A stretch of DNA of 64,000 bases. It comes from Liquidambar formosana (Eukaryota > Streptophyta > Magnoliopsida > Saxifragales > Altingiaceae). Positions 1 to 11,382 of this stretch are shown in pieces. The notes under the pieces were generated by a model that did no database searches, had not been told where the DNA came from, and worked only from the letters and a program-made list of their open reading frames with translations. The stretch covers positions 34,494,687-34,558,686 of the forward strand of contig CM077826.1 of the NCBI GenBank assembly GCA_039720395.1, in the 5' to 3' direction. The first letter of the stretch is position 1; each line of letters begins with the position of its first letter. The position numbers and the translations under genes were made by a program.

Positions 1-929
1 ACTTTCTGGTCCAAGTAGGATCATAGTGTTTCCTCATGATGGGGTTACTTTCTGGACCAAGTAGGATCCATAGTGTTTCCCCTTATATTCCGCGCGCGAG
101 GGCCCCGCATGACCTGGGGAGGATTTATCAGTTGAAAGACTGATGTTATGGATTGCCAGATATGGCGGATATTGGTTATTGGTTTATAAGGCCGTGATAT
201 GATATCAGAAAATGATGGTTAATTCATTTGTAAAATGATGATTTTGATAACAAATAACTTGAGTTTTTCTTACCTCTTAAAAAGAAAAAGGGGTGTTGGT
301 ATTTAATGATTTAACTTCCGCAGATCATTTCATTATACCTATATCGGTTTTATTTATTGAAAAATTTTATACTGCAACTAATCATTGGTTTTGCAGGGCT
401 CTTGAAAAGTATATAAATTATGGTTTTTCAAACCTTGGGTTATTTTGGGAAAATGTTTTCCTACTGAGCGTGTAGCTCATACCCCCACAGTTTTTCTTGC
501 AGGTCATATTTTCAAAATAAAGCTTGACCTGGGGTTGGGAAGCACATCAACATGCGTGCATTCATATAGAAGATCATTGTATTTTTATTTCGGCTTTGAG
601 CCTAGGCATGTATTAATTTTAATTCATGGCCTGTAATAAAAAGATAAGTAGCGGATGCATATGTGGAGGAGACCCATGTGATTACGATACAGCTTGTAGT
701 TTTATTTATATTTGGAATAGTGTGTGGATGGTTAAAATGATTATAAATGAGTTTTCTACAGGTTTTATGATTAGTCGATAACTTGGTATGTCCTATTTAC
801 AAACGGGACCATGCCGGATTTTCTAAAAATGTTTTCAAAAGAATTATTTTTATTAAACATCCACCAAAATTGGCTTTAAAATTGATTTTCTTACTATATA
901 ACTAACGGTCCCCATTTCGGGTCGTTACA
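1..929 (+). mobile_element. LTR family A, 3' part, cut by the window edge
   Basis: The segment ends in GGGTCGTTACA at 919-929. It is the reverse complement of the first part of the family A solo LTR at 42281-44737; the strings around AAACACTATGGATCC and the GCGCGCGAGGGCCCCGC block are shared. Orientation is inferred from the other copies, where boxes, a TATA-like site and a GA-rich leader are ordered on one strand; on that basis this copy reads on the plus strand and only its 3' part is visible. It abuts copia pol sequence at 930, so it probably inserted into that older element. Its other end and target-site duplication lie outside the window. Confidence 0.8.
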
Positions 930-2890
930 CCCATAGAGTTTTCAATAAAAACCCTTGACTTTGCAAGAATCTATACATATTGTATTAATGAAACTAACCC
1001 CTTAGCCATAAGGAAAAATATGGATGATGATGATTATGTTACTGAATAAAGTGAAAGAATTAAGACTAAATGATAAGTAAGAACCCAATGACAAAGGCAA
1101 AGAAAATGAAGCAGATGAAATCATTGAGATAAAAGAGCTGAAAAAAAAAGTAGGAGAAGCTCCAATCTATTATGAAGGAATAAAGACTTAGAAATTCGTG
1201 AAGAATCATCTTAAGGATTAAATCTTGGGTGAACCCTCACGTAGGGTAATAAATCGATCCTCCTTAACTCCAATCCATCTAGATGTAACCAACATTTGGA
1301 AATTCGTGAGGAATTATCCTAAAGAATAAATCTTGAGAGAAACCTCACGCAGGTAAGAACTCAAACCTCTTTTGGGAATATTAGTGATCATCTTGCTCTT
1401 ATATCTCAAATTGAACCAAAGACCATAAATAACGCCAAGATTGATGAATCTTGGATACTGGGTATGTAAAAAGAACTTGATCAATTTGAAAGAAATAAGG
1501 TTTGAACTTTAATTCCTAAACCAAGAGACCATGATGTAATAGACACTAAGTGGGTTTATAGAAACATAAAAGATAAATCGAGTACCACTGTTAGAAAAAA
1601 AACACGACTTTTCAATCAACAAGAAGGCCTAGATTATGATAAGACTTATGCACTGATTTCTAGACTTGAAACTATTAAAATGTTATTTGCGTTTGTATGC
1701 CACAAAGATTTTAAACTATTTCAAATGGATGTTAGGAGTGTTTTTCTAAATTGTTTCATTGAAGATGAAGTTTATGTTCAATAACCTCCCAGTTTTAAAA
1801 GTCATAAATTTTCAAACCATGTATTCAAACTATCATAAGCTTTATATAATTTAAAACAAGCACTAGAAGCTTGGTATAAAAGACTTAATAGATTTTTGCT
1901 CATAAATGGTTTCAAAACTTAACACCACTCTTTTCATTCAAACCATTGATAAGGACATGCATATTAGTCAAATATATGTTGATGATATTATATTCGATTC
2001 TACTAATAAAAGTTTGAGTGAAGATTTTGCAAAAGTTATGGAAGAGGAATTTGAAATAAGCATGATTGGCGAACTCAACTTTTTCCTTTGATTTCAAGTC
2101 AAACAATAAAAGGAATGAACATCTCTCAATCAATCCAAATATGTCAAAAACTTACTCAAGAATTATGAGTTGAAAGATGTAAGGAACCTCATCGCTCTAA
2201 TAAGCACCTCCATTAAAAGAAATATCGAGATATGATTGGTAGTTTACTCTCTCTAACCACAAGAAGGTTGTATATAATGTTTAGTATATATTTATATGCT
2301 AGATTTTAATTATATCCTAAAGAATATAAATCACATATGAATGTTGTAAAATAAATTTTTAAATATCTGAGTGGCACTATTAATCTTGGCACATGGTATC
2401 CTAAATTCATATCATTTGACATGCTTAGTTATTCCGATGTGAACTTTATCGGTTGCAAAAAAATCATAAGAGTACAAATAGAACTTGTTATTTTTCTAGA
2501 ACATTCCTTAGTTTCTTGGTTTAGCAATAAACAAAATTCAGTTGCAATCTCTACAACCGAGGTTGATTATATAGCAGCCGATAGTTGTTGTGTAAAAGTA
2601 TTATATATGAAACAACAACTTAAGGACTTTGGATTTTGCTATAATCACATTCCTATTAACTGTGACAACACTAGTATTATTAATTTGACCGAAAACCACA
2701 TATAACACTCACGAACCAAGTGCATTGAGATTAAACGTTATTTTATTAGAGACTATATTTATAGAAGGGATGTTAAACTTGATTTTGTTGGAACCAAGCA
2801 TCAAATGGCTTTTTATGAAATCCCTCCACGGAGATATGTTTAATTTCATTAAAAGAAAACTTGGTATAAGCTTAAGTGATGATATTTAAT
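930..2890 (+). pseudogene. Decayed Ty1/copia pol (reverse transcriptase-RNase H), Sirevirus-like
   Basis: Interrupted plus-strand reading matches, block by block, the pol of the nearly complete Sirevirus at 45700-47631. Visible blocks are the linker before reverse transcriptase, the TKWVYRN-like start of RT near 1545-1565, the YVDDIIF catalytic motif near 1975-1995, the SWFSNKQNSVAISTTEVDY RNase H block near 2510-2565, and a C-terminal end near 2880. Many stops and frameshifts break it, so it cannot make protein. Gag, integrase and both LTRs are missing; the left side is cut by LTR family A at 929. It is clearly older than the copy at 38935-51399. Confidence 0.85.
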
Positions 2891-3896
2891 AACATACTTA
2901 TTGCAAATCATTTTATATATCTTATGAACGTTGAAAAATGGTACACACAAAATCATATGAAAACAAGTAGTCGTTACCTCATTTGTAAGGAATGAACAAA
3001 CTATAAAGAGATTTAAGTTTTTAAAAACATAAGTGACGCAAATTTTAAAAGGAAATGCAAAGACTTAAATGAAAAGATTAAGGATTCAAGAGCTAAGTTA
3101 TAATGTGGGAAGGTTCTGGGACAAGCTCAGCCCATAAGCACCTATATTGCCTGAGTTGGTCTCTTTAATTTAATAGGACTATTTTAATCTTTTAATCACA
3201 TGCATAACAATGATAATCAATAAAAATAAAAATAGACAAAAAAAAAAAAAAAAAAAAAAAACAGAATGCATAGCAATCATATATCCATCCATATCAAGTA
3301 TTAACCCACAAAGAATAATACATAAAATAATTTTAAAGCAATAATAAAGCAAGATAAGTAAATAAAAATAATGAAAAACAAAACAATAAATAAAATAAAG
3401 AATAATAAAACAATAAATAAAAAAATAAAACCTAGGATACTTTGTATCCTAAGGTGAATTTGAAACCAAGTGAGCACCAACGTACCTTACTAGTTACCTA
3501 ATAAAAATCAAAGTTCACATAATTCAAATGAAGGATTATTTTTGTTAGAGGATTATTTCTCCGATAAAGAACTACAATAGCTTCTAAATTTCCATATATT
3601 TAAAAAATGAAAGTTTAAGAAGTAGTAAATCTTGAGAAAAGGAAATTATAGAAAATCAAAACTTTTTTAAAAATGGGACTTTAAGAGAGAAAGAAACTAC
3701 TTAGAGATATAAAAACTTACCAACTACACATAATAATTCTCTATGGGGAAAATCACTCAAGGGGAAAGAGAAAGATTCTAAATTAATTTGCTACTCTTAA
3801 CCTCCAATTAACTCACAATCATGCATGCATCACAATCACAATTATCACAAGTTCATCATATATAACTCAAACCCTAATCATGCTAAAGGCTATTAT
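2891..3896. other. AT-rich stretch without recognisable gene
   Basis: About 1 kb of very AT-rich sequence with a poly-A run at 3239-3260 and many AATAAA/AATAAT strings around 3300-3430. No ORF or known terminal repeat was recognised. Together with 5095-5172 and 9363-10544 it looks like one older host sequence into which the two flanking LTR elements inserted. Confidence 0.4.
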
Positions 3897-5089
3897 TGTA
3901 ACACTCCGAATAATTATTATATATTAATTTTTTGGTATGTTGAAATTGAATTTTATTTAGAAAGCACGACGTTATTTTATGTGATAAATGATTAGTTATT
4001 TATGAGCAAAGTTGAGATGTCAAATGTGTGTTAAAGGTGGCAACTAGTTTGAACAGGTGTCTTATTTAAAACAAAAAAAAAAAAAAAAAAAAAAGAATTT
4101 GTGAATTTCTACAACTTTCCACTTATGAATTATTATTCATTAAGTTATTGTGTGGTAACATGTGAATAAATGTTGCCAGTTTAAGGATTTATCAATGTAT
4201 ATTATTAACATGATATTATATTATATAATATAGGAGGCGGTGGGAAATGCCTAAAACGCATTTGGAACATTATATTATATTATTTTATTTTATTACACTT
4301 GTATATATATCAATAAGTTTAGGGGTTTTTCTTGTAGTATACCAAGCAAGACTAATATGGGAGCAAAAAAGAGAAAGAAAGGGTGAGCGTGAGAGAGAGA
4401 AATCTAAGAAAATATAAATTCGTAAAGGGGGTTTGGTAAATTTTTGCGTATGTATAAAGAGATTTTGAAATCACAAAGATTAATTATTAAGGTAGGGGGT
4501 TTAATTCTTGTTTAATAAGTGATGCTTATTTTAATCTATACATTGAAATTTGATTTGGGTAGAGTGAATTAATATTGATAATAATATTATTTGATGTCAT
4601 GAATTATGATGGTTGATTTTATTGAGGCCAATATACTTGAGAATTGAATCAGTTATTGATCATTGGATTATATTCGAGGTGTATGATTTGGAATTCGTAT
4701 TATTTAACCTATCTATTATTTTTTATTATAAATGCATGTATTGCATGTGATGTTTGAAACATTATTTATTGTATAGGAATTAGATTTTTTATTGAGCTGT
4801 TGTCGCTCACCCCATATATTTTCAAGTCATTGTCGTTGGAGGCAGATAGTAGAATTGGGGTCGAGATTTGAAAAGATTATTGCATTTATTTTATTTTATT
4901 TGTTATTTTTATAAGTTGATGTAAATTTTATTTAATGAGTTGAGCATTGTATATTGATGAGTCTTGGATTAGCTACCGCTTTCCGCAGCTATATTATATT
5001 TTGTCATATATTTCAAAGGAAATTTTATTTTTGAAAGAATTTTATTTTATGGAGGTTATAAAATTGAATGTGTTTTGCGGGTCGTTACA
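3897..5089 (+). mobile_element. Solo LTR with target-site duplication ATTAT
   Basis: A 1193-bp segment opens TGTAACACTCC and closes GGGTCGTTACA, giving inverted TGTAAC/GTTACA ends. The 5-bp direct repeat ATTAT flanks it at 3892-3896 and 5090-5094. With no internal domain between the repeats this is a solo LTR, the product of LTR-LTR recombination. A GA-rich stretch at 4364-4400 fits a transcribed leader on the plus strand. The end sequence suits a Ty3/gypsy-type LTR, but no coding region is present to prove the lineage. Confidence 0.85.
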
Positions 5090-5177
5090 ATTATCATGCA
5101 AGAAAACAATAAATCATAACTAAACATGCTTAAAGACCATCATAAACAAATCTGGACATACTGTATAATGGTCTAAG

Positions 5178-6380
5178 TGTTGTCCTAAATATATAACCCT
5201 AGAAGGGGGGTGAATAGGGTTATTGGCCAAATTAAAAACTAATTGCAAACTCAAAATTAAATAATTGCAAGTGAAAACAAATACAACAACAAGCAATAAT
5301 AATGAGATTAAAAGGAAGAGAATGCAAACGATGTTAACGAAGTTCGGCCTCCCGCCTACGTCCTCGCCTTAAGAGCACGCTTGAGAATTCACCAATCTAC
5401 TATCATTCTCCTTCAAGGTGGAGCAGCAAACCTTTACAACTCCAAGTATTCTTCACCAACACTTGTACAAGAAACACTCTTCAAGTGCTTACAAATGGGG
5501 GTTCTCTCAACCCTTGAATATAAGATGATTTGAGTATGTTTTTGTGCTCAATAAACTCCCTCAAAAGAGTAGATACACTGAAATTAAAAGCTTACTCAGT
5601 TATTGATTGATTCACAATAAATGCTCACAAATGAAATTAGGGCTTGTAAATGAAGGATTTTGTTTGTAGCTCAATGAATGCTTATAAATGAGTTTAACTT
5701 ATGTATATATAGCCCAAGAGGTCCAAGTGATTGTTCTGTAACAATAAATGCCGGGAAAGATGGTTTGGTGGGCATTTAATGCTCAAAAGACCATTTGAAA
5801 AACTAGCCGTTATGTGTCAGTCTCGAGAGATTCAGATGTCTGAAATCGATTTAAGACGTCTGATTCTATTTAAGACGTCTTATTCAGGCATCTTAAAAAA
5901 CCAGATGACTAATTTCTATAAAGATATTTCAAGGTCATTGTTCATGAGGATTCAGACGTCTTAAACTAATTTCAGACGTCTTAAACCTCTTTAAAACGTC
6001 TTATTCTCATATCTTAAAAAACCAGAAAGGATGTATTTTTAAGGTCTCTTCATTTCAGACGTCTTAAACAAATTTCAAACGTCTTAAAGTCCAATTCAGA
6101 CGTCTTAAAACAGAGGTGTATATTTGGTCCTCATACTTTAGAGGTCTTAAACCTATTTTAGATGTCTTAATCATGATTCAGACATCTGAAACTTTGTTTA
6201 AGACGTCTGAATCATATTTTAGACGTCTTAAATATTTTTAAGACGTCTTAAAGCTCTGTGGAGAAATTAAATATAAGAGCTTAAGACCTGACATTTAAAG
6301 AATCAAATCCATGAGTCAAGAGACTCAAAACGTGATAGAATTGGTTCCTTTTAAGTGTTACTAAGTTAATGTATGAACCT
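5178..6380 (-). repeat. 3' LTR (5'-truncated) of the deleted Sirevirus copy
   Basis: The outer end TGTTGTCCTAAATATATAAC and the poly-G tract near 5206 are the reverse complement of the LTR end at 40200-40235. A TATA box (GCTATATATAC on minus, near 5702-5713) lies downstream of the palindromic box array at 5838-6262 in the direction of transcription. The first 260 bp or so of the LTR are missing at the junction near 6380. Confidence 0.85.
5838..6262. repeat. Palindromic box array, TTTAAGACGTCTTAAA type
   Basis: More than a dozen copies of a 14-16-bp self-complementary box with core GACGTC and arms ending in TTTAAG/CTTAAA or TTTCAG/CTGAAA lie at irregular spacing. They sit in the U3 part of the LTR, upstream of its TATA box. 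The same array is repeated in the sister LTR at 8545-8996. Confidence 0.9.
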
Positions 6381-6897
6381 ATTAAGAGTTCTATTCTTTT
6401 TTTTCAACTATACTATTTTGTTGAGGAGTTCTAGGAGCGGAGAAATTACGACCAAAACCATTCTCATCACAATATTGTTTAATAGCCTTATTTACAAATT
6501 CGCTTCCCCTATCACTCCTAACATATGTAATGGTATAGCCTTTCTCATTTTGGACTATTCTACAATATGTAATAAATATAGCATGAGTATCATTTTTATG
6601 TGCAATGAAGAACAGCCATGTATATCTAGAGTAGTCATTAACAATTACAAATGCATAGTGCTTCCCTCCAGGGCTTGCAATAGCAATTGGTTCAAATAAG
6701 TTCATATGAATAAGTTGTAAAGGTCTTGTAGTTGAAATATGAGATTTTGTTTTGAAAGAGGATTTGGTTTGTTTTCCAAATTAGCATGCACTACAAACTC
6801 CATCTTTTGAAAATTTTGTTTTTGGTAAACCTCTTACAAGTTCATGCCTAAAACGTTTTGAAATCAAATCCATGCTCGCATGTCCAAGTCTTCTATG
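6381..6897 (-). pseudogene. Copia integrase remnant
   Basis: Minus-strand reading shows the integrase core: FVIVNDYSRYTWLFFIAHK (catalytic Asp region), a second block VRSDRGSEFVNKAIKQYCDE, and APRTPQQNSIVEKKE with the catalytic Glu region. It matches the integrase at 44938-45480. It ends abruptly right after the Glu block, where the deletion joins it to the LTR, so the enzyme lacks its C-terminus and is not functional. Confidence 0.88.
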
Positions 6898-7330
6898 CTA
6901 TAACCAATGATTTTTATTTAAAGCGGAAAAGCAATGTACATTTTGTAATGCCATTTCTTCGAATTCTATAGCATAGATGTTACCAATCCTATATGCAACA
7001 AATAGGGTCTTATCATCATCCTCAATTATGCATTTATTAGATTTAAAAGTAACTTTATAATCGTTATCACATAATTGACTAATGCTAAGGAGATTATGCT
7101 TTAAACCATCAACTAATAAAACATTTTCAACACAAAAAGAGGAACCAACCTTGCCTATGCCAATTATCTTACCCTTGGTATTGTTTCCAAATGTCACGAA
7201 GCCACCGTCCTTGAGCTTCAAAGAGACGAATTTTGATCTATCAGCCGTCATGTGGCTTGAGCAATCACTATCAAAAAACCATTTCTCATTGCTTGAAGAT
7301 TTCAAGCATACCTATACAACAATCTCAAGT
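6898..7330 (-). pseudogene. Copia protease and GAG-pre-integrase remnant
   Basis: The 135-residue minus frame begins KSSSNEKWFFDSDCSSHMT. This aligns with the protease active-site block WFLDSGCSRHMT at 42050-42090, but the catalytic DSG triplet has become DSD, a loss of the conserved Gly. It continues through LLSISQLCDNDYKVTFKSN and IAYRIGNIYAIEF-like GAG-pre-integrase sequence, in the part where the copy at 42281 is split by a solo LTR. It shows the unbroken form of that insertion site. Confidence 0.85.
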
Positions 7331-8240
7331 AACTTTCTTTGGTACCCATGCTTTCTTGGGTCCATATGTGTTAGCCATAAGTGATGAAGTCCCCTTAACT
7401 ACCCACACTTTCCTAGGAAAACCTTTGGGTCTCCTTCTTATGTTACAAGTGTAGAAATTATGTCTATCCTTGTTATAATAGGTGCATGAGACTTTACGTG
7501 TGCTAGAGACATTAGGGTTAGGGAAGAAATTTATATAAGATTTTTATTTAACATGTTCTTTGACTAGTTAATATCTTATCCAAGTTATCTCTTCCATTTA
7601 TAAACTTGGCCAAGGTATTAGTCAAATCTTCAATCTTTTCTTTCAATGAAATATTTTCATTTTCAAGACTAGATTGAGAGATGGTAGGGGGTGAGTCTAT
7701 CTTACTTTTCAATTCTAAATTTTCATTTTTCAAAACATTTAATTCTTCTTGAAGAGAAGTGATATTTTTTTCAAATAATTTTTTTTGAGAGAAAATTTTT
7801 TTAATTCAACAAATGTGTCTTCAAGTGCATCTTGCAATTCTTCATAAGTAGGAAGCTCTTCTATGGACAATCACTTGAGTTAGATTTGATTACCTCATCT
7901 TCCTTTGCCATGAGACAAAAATTTGTAACTTTTTGATCGCAAGAAGTCTCCACATCTTTTTCATCACTATTTGCTTTATCATCCCAAGTGACGGTGAAAG
8001 CTTTCTTCTTAAATTTTCTATTGTCCTTGAAGTTGTTGTTGTTGTGACCTGTCTTATTGTAGTTGTTGTTGAGTTGGGGATAATTTATCTTGATATGTCC
8101 GGGCTTCTTGTACTCAAAGCACACTTGTGGTTCTCTATTTGAGGTCTCTCCTCTATTTGAAATCATTTTGGAAGGAGTCACACTTGTTGAATCTCATTCC
8201 TTGATTTCTTCTAGAAAGGAACTTTTTGAACTTATGAGAT
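7331..8240 (-). pseudogene. Copia gag C-terminal remnant with broken zinc knuckles
   Basis: Minus-strand sequence matches the gag of 38935-51399 from the QVCFEC zinc knuckle onward. The first knuckle reads CFEYKKPGHIKINY, so two of its cysteines are tyrosine; the second (near 7440-7500) also has Cys replaced by Tyr. A Leu/Lys-rich coiled-coil block (ENLELKSKI) lies at 7548-7733. Frame breaks occur near 7540 and 7860. The N-terminal half is deleted at the LTR junction near 8240. Confidence 0.85.
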
Positions 8241-9357
8241 ATGATGATTTGAGTATGTTTTTGTGCTCAAGAAACTCTCTCAAAAGAGTAGATACACTGA
8301 AATTGAAAGCTCACTTAGCTATTGATTGATTCACAATAAATGCTCACAAGTGAAATTAGGGCTTGTAAATGAATGATTTTATTTGTAACTCAATAAATGC
8401 TCATAAATGAGTTTAACTCATGTATATATAGCCCAAGGGGTCCAAGTGACTGTTTTGTAACAATAAATGCCGAGAACGATGGTTCGGTGGGCATTTAATG
8501 CTTAAAAGATCGTTTGAAAAACTAGCTGTTATGTGTCAGTCTCGAGAGATTTAGACGTCTAAAATCGATTTAAGACGTTTGATTCTGTTTAAGATGTCTT
8601 ATTCAGGCATCTTAAAAAACCAGAGGTTTGATTTCTATAGAGGTATTTCAAGGTTACTGTTCACGAGGATTCAGACGTCTTAAACTAATTTCAGACGTTT
8701 TAAACCTCTTTAAGACGTCTTATTCTCACGTCTTAAAAAACCAGAGAGGATGTATTTTTGAGGGCTCTTCATTTAAGACGTCTTCAACAAATTTCAGATG
8801 TCTTAAAGTCTAATTCAGACGTCTTATATAGACGTCTTAAAAAACCAGAGAAGGTGTATATTTGGTCCTCATACTTTAGACGTTTTAAGCCTATTTCAGA
8901 CGTCTTAATCATGATTTCAGACTGTCTTAAACAAAGTTTCAGACATCTTAATCATATTTTAGACGATCTTAAATATTTTTAAGACATCTTAAAGCTTAAG
9001 ACCTGACATCTAAGAGATCAAATGCATGAGTCAAGAGACTCAAAACGTGATAGAATTGGTTCATTTTAAGTGTTACCAAGTTAATGTATGAACCTAAAGC
9101 CTTTATTTCTCAAGTGATCATCCAAGAAAGATCAATCTTTCATAAATCCTATGTCTCTTCATTTGATCTTCTTTTTGGCTTTGACGTTGATTCTTTTTTA
9201 TGTCCATTCATGCGTTATACCCTTGTTTGCGTTAAATGATTTGCTGTAACTTTGTATTTTACCTGTCTTAGGCTTAATTTGAAATCATTAGACTTTAAGA
9301 CCTTTCTAATGCATTGTTATCATCAAATCAATGGTGTTAAGACCATTTGGGCCAACA
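8241..9357 (-). repeat. 5' LTR (3'-truncated) of the deleted Sirevirus copy
   Basis: It starts TGTTGGCCCAAATGG at 9357 on the minus strand, as the LTRs at 38935 and 50113 do. The box array is at 8545-8996 and the TATA box (CTATATATAC on minus) near 8418-8430. The last few hundred bp, including the primer-binding junction, are deleted. Confidence 0.85.
8545..8996. repeat. Palindromic box array, GACGTC core (sister of 5838-6262)
   Basis: About fifteen copies of TTTCAGACGTCTTAAA-like boxes lie in U3 upstream of the TATA box. Box order is similar to the sister LTR, but some boxes differ by point changes or short indels, such as the extra base in AGACTGTCTTAAA near 8922 and AGACGATCTTAAA near 8962. 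Confidence 0.88.
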
Positions 9358-9362
9358 CTAAG

Positions 9363-10544
9363 AATACTCAAAATATTATGAAAAAATAATAAATAAAACA
9401 AATAATAAAACACTAACATGCTCCTATATGAAAAAGGATGATTATTATGCATGGAAAAAGCCTAAAACATGTAAAATACACTCTCTACATGCAAACTAAT
9501 GCAATTAACATTAAAATATCATATATCAACTAAAAACATAGAGACAAACTCAAACTCAATTTAAAAGATAAAGACTTCATGCAATAATACTCTAAAGTCT
9601 CTCTTACATCAAGTTTTCTTAAGTAAAAACTATTTTAAAATAATTTAATGTAAAAAACACTCCACATGAGAATTTTCTAATAATATCCTACGTAAAATTT
9701 ATATCTTAGAATATGTTTGAGGTGGTTGTGCGCTTAGTCACATTCTTGAATGCATCCATGCAAAACCTTACTCTCTAAAAGGATAATTATTCTTAAAAAT
9801 GATAATTTATTCAAAACCCTAGAAAATAATTTATATTTATGCAAATCTAAACATGAATTAATATACTTTAAATCAGACATATAATCAAACTAAGATGGCA
9901 AAAACCATGAATAATTACTCCAAATATGTTATATGCAACCTATGTAATTTAAAAGGATAAAAATATAATGTTTTCAAAACCTTAGATTACTAAAGATTAT
10001 CAAGCAAAATTCTCTATGAATAATCATAAAATCACATATAGAATATAACTAAAGCATCAATTATGATCAACATGCAAGGCTACTATCTTATTTAGAATGC
10101 ATCATGCAAAACCCTAGCTTTGAAAACCCTAATTATGGAAACCTTAATCATACAATCTTAAATATAAAAAAAAAACATGAGACACTCTATTCATATAACT
10201 CTAATTACAATGACATACCAATCAAGTTTAAGAGAATACAATCACAACCATCAAAACCCTAATTCTACTAGTTGGAGGCTTACCTCTTGCAATAAATCTT
10301 CTTTATTTCAACTTGTTTCTTTTTTTGATAAATGAATGTTTGAAGCCCTTCCTCTTGCCGCTCTCAAGGCTCTTAAAGCTTGCAAATTCATATCTCTCTC
10401 TTGTTCTAGGTGTAAACTATAAAGTACTCAGTGTCCCATATGCTGAAGAGTAGTGCTCTATTTATAGGAAACTAACCTAAAAACTCAATGGTTGAAATTT
10501 ATTCATCAAATAATGATTGAAGGGCTATTAGAAACTCTTTTGAA
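9363..10544. other. AT-rich old repeat DNA, no gene
   Basis: The right-hand continuation of the sequence interrupted by the element at 5178-9357. No ORF or domain was recognised. A TATA box candidate on the minus strand (CTATAAATAG, 10452-10461) and the downstream (minus) CTCAAGG/leader-like sequence suggest this is itself part of an old retroelement read on the minus strand, but that is only inference. Confidence 0.35.
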
Positions 10545-11170
10545 TGTAACGCCCGTGTCATTAAATTAGCTTAATTGTATGATTATTAGTTGCTTTGTTA
10601 AATATTAGCTTGCATGTGCATTACACGTGACTTTTATGATGATAATGATGATAATGATAATGATGCATGACATGAAGTTTATTGTTATTTTTTTTTCCCC
10701 ATGGTTTGTGTGTTAGTATGCATGAATGGCATTAATACACATTTTCATTCAATTTTGGATAAAATCAATATAGGCCGATAGATCGGGCTTGGTGGCCGAT
10801 CGATTGGGGCGGTCGAGTTTCAAGCAATAACTATCTTGTTTTCTCCACCCAAAGTTGATCGATTGGGCATCGAGGGCCGATCAATCAAGCTATGGGATTT
10901 TTGGTCTTTTGTTTTTTTTTTTTTTTCTAAATGTGCAAAAGGATGAATGTGCCCCAACCCCTTATAACACCTCTTTGGCCCGACTTTAACATTTATTTTG
11001 CTGCCATTTTGAACATAAGAGAGCTAGAGAGAGAATGAAAAGGAGGAGGGAAAGTGTATGTACGGATGAGAGAGAAAGGGGTGTTTGTCTTTGCATGTGT
11101 GGGCTTTTGAGTTTCTCTCTACTTTGATGCTTAGGGAAGCTTTCTAAGGGTTGGATTCTTCATTATATGC
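10545..11170 (+). mobile_element. LTR-like fragment with GATCGATT boxes
   Basis: It begins TGTAACGCCCGTG, a typical plant LTR start. At 10770-10900 it carries four related boxes with palindromic cores (GGCCGATCGATTGGGGC, TTGATCGATTGGGC and variants), then a possible TATA site near 10969 and a GA-rich leader-like tract at 11010-11085. That is the same order as in the better defined LTRs of this window. No matching CA end or target-site duplication was found, so the right border is arbitrary and the fragment may be truncated. Confidence 0.5.
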
Positions 11171-11202
11171 GTGTGAATCAAAGGGATCATTTTTGTAGTT
11201 AT

Positions 11203-11382
11203 GGTTTCATATTAAATCTAATACTAATATTCCAAAAGAATAACATCTTATACAAATTATATGGCTTATACCATACCAACCATATGGTAACCAATTTCAT
11301 ATCAAATCTAACACTAATATTCCAAAAGAATAACATCTTGCATGAAGTATATAGCTTATACCATACAACCATATGCTAACCA
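11203..11382. repeat. Tandem duplication, two units of about 90 bp
   Basis: 11203-11291 and 11294-11382 both run TTTCATAT..AAATCTAA..CTAATATTCCAAAAGAATAACATCTT and end in ACCATATG-TAACCAA. They differ at about ten positions. The unit has no coding sense. Confidence 0.85.

Larger units (their letters stand above)
5178..9357 (-). mobile_element. Internally deleted Sirevirus-like copia element
   Basis: On the minus strand it starts TGTTGGCCCAAATGG at 9357 and ends in TGTTGTCC-complement at 5178. CTAAG flanks it at 5173-5177 and 9358-9362, so this is one insertion. Two internal deletions are visible. One, near 8240, joins the 5' LTR directly to mid-gag and removes the LTR end, primer-binding site and gag N-terminus. 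The other, near 6380, joins integrase to the inside of the 3' LTR and removes RT, RNase H, any extra ORF and about the first 260 bp of the 3' LTR. What remains is about 4.2 kb of a roughly 10-kb element. Its LTRs carry GACGTC boxes instead of the GCCGGC boxes of the relative at 38935. Confidence 0.9.
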
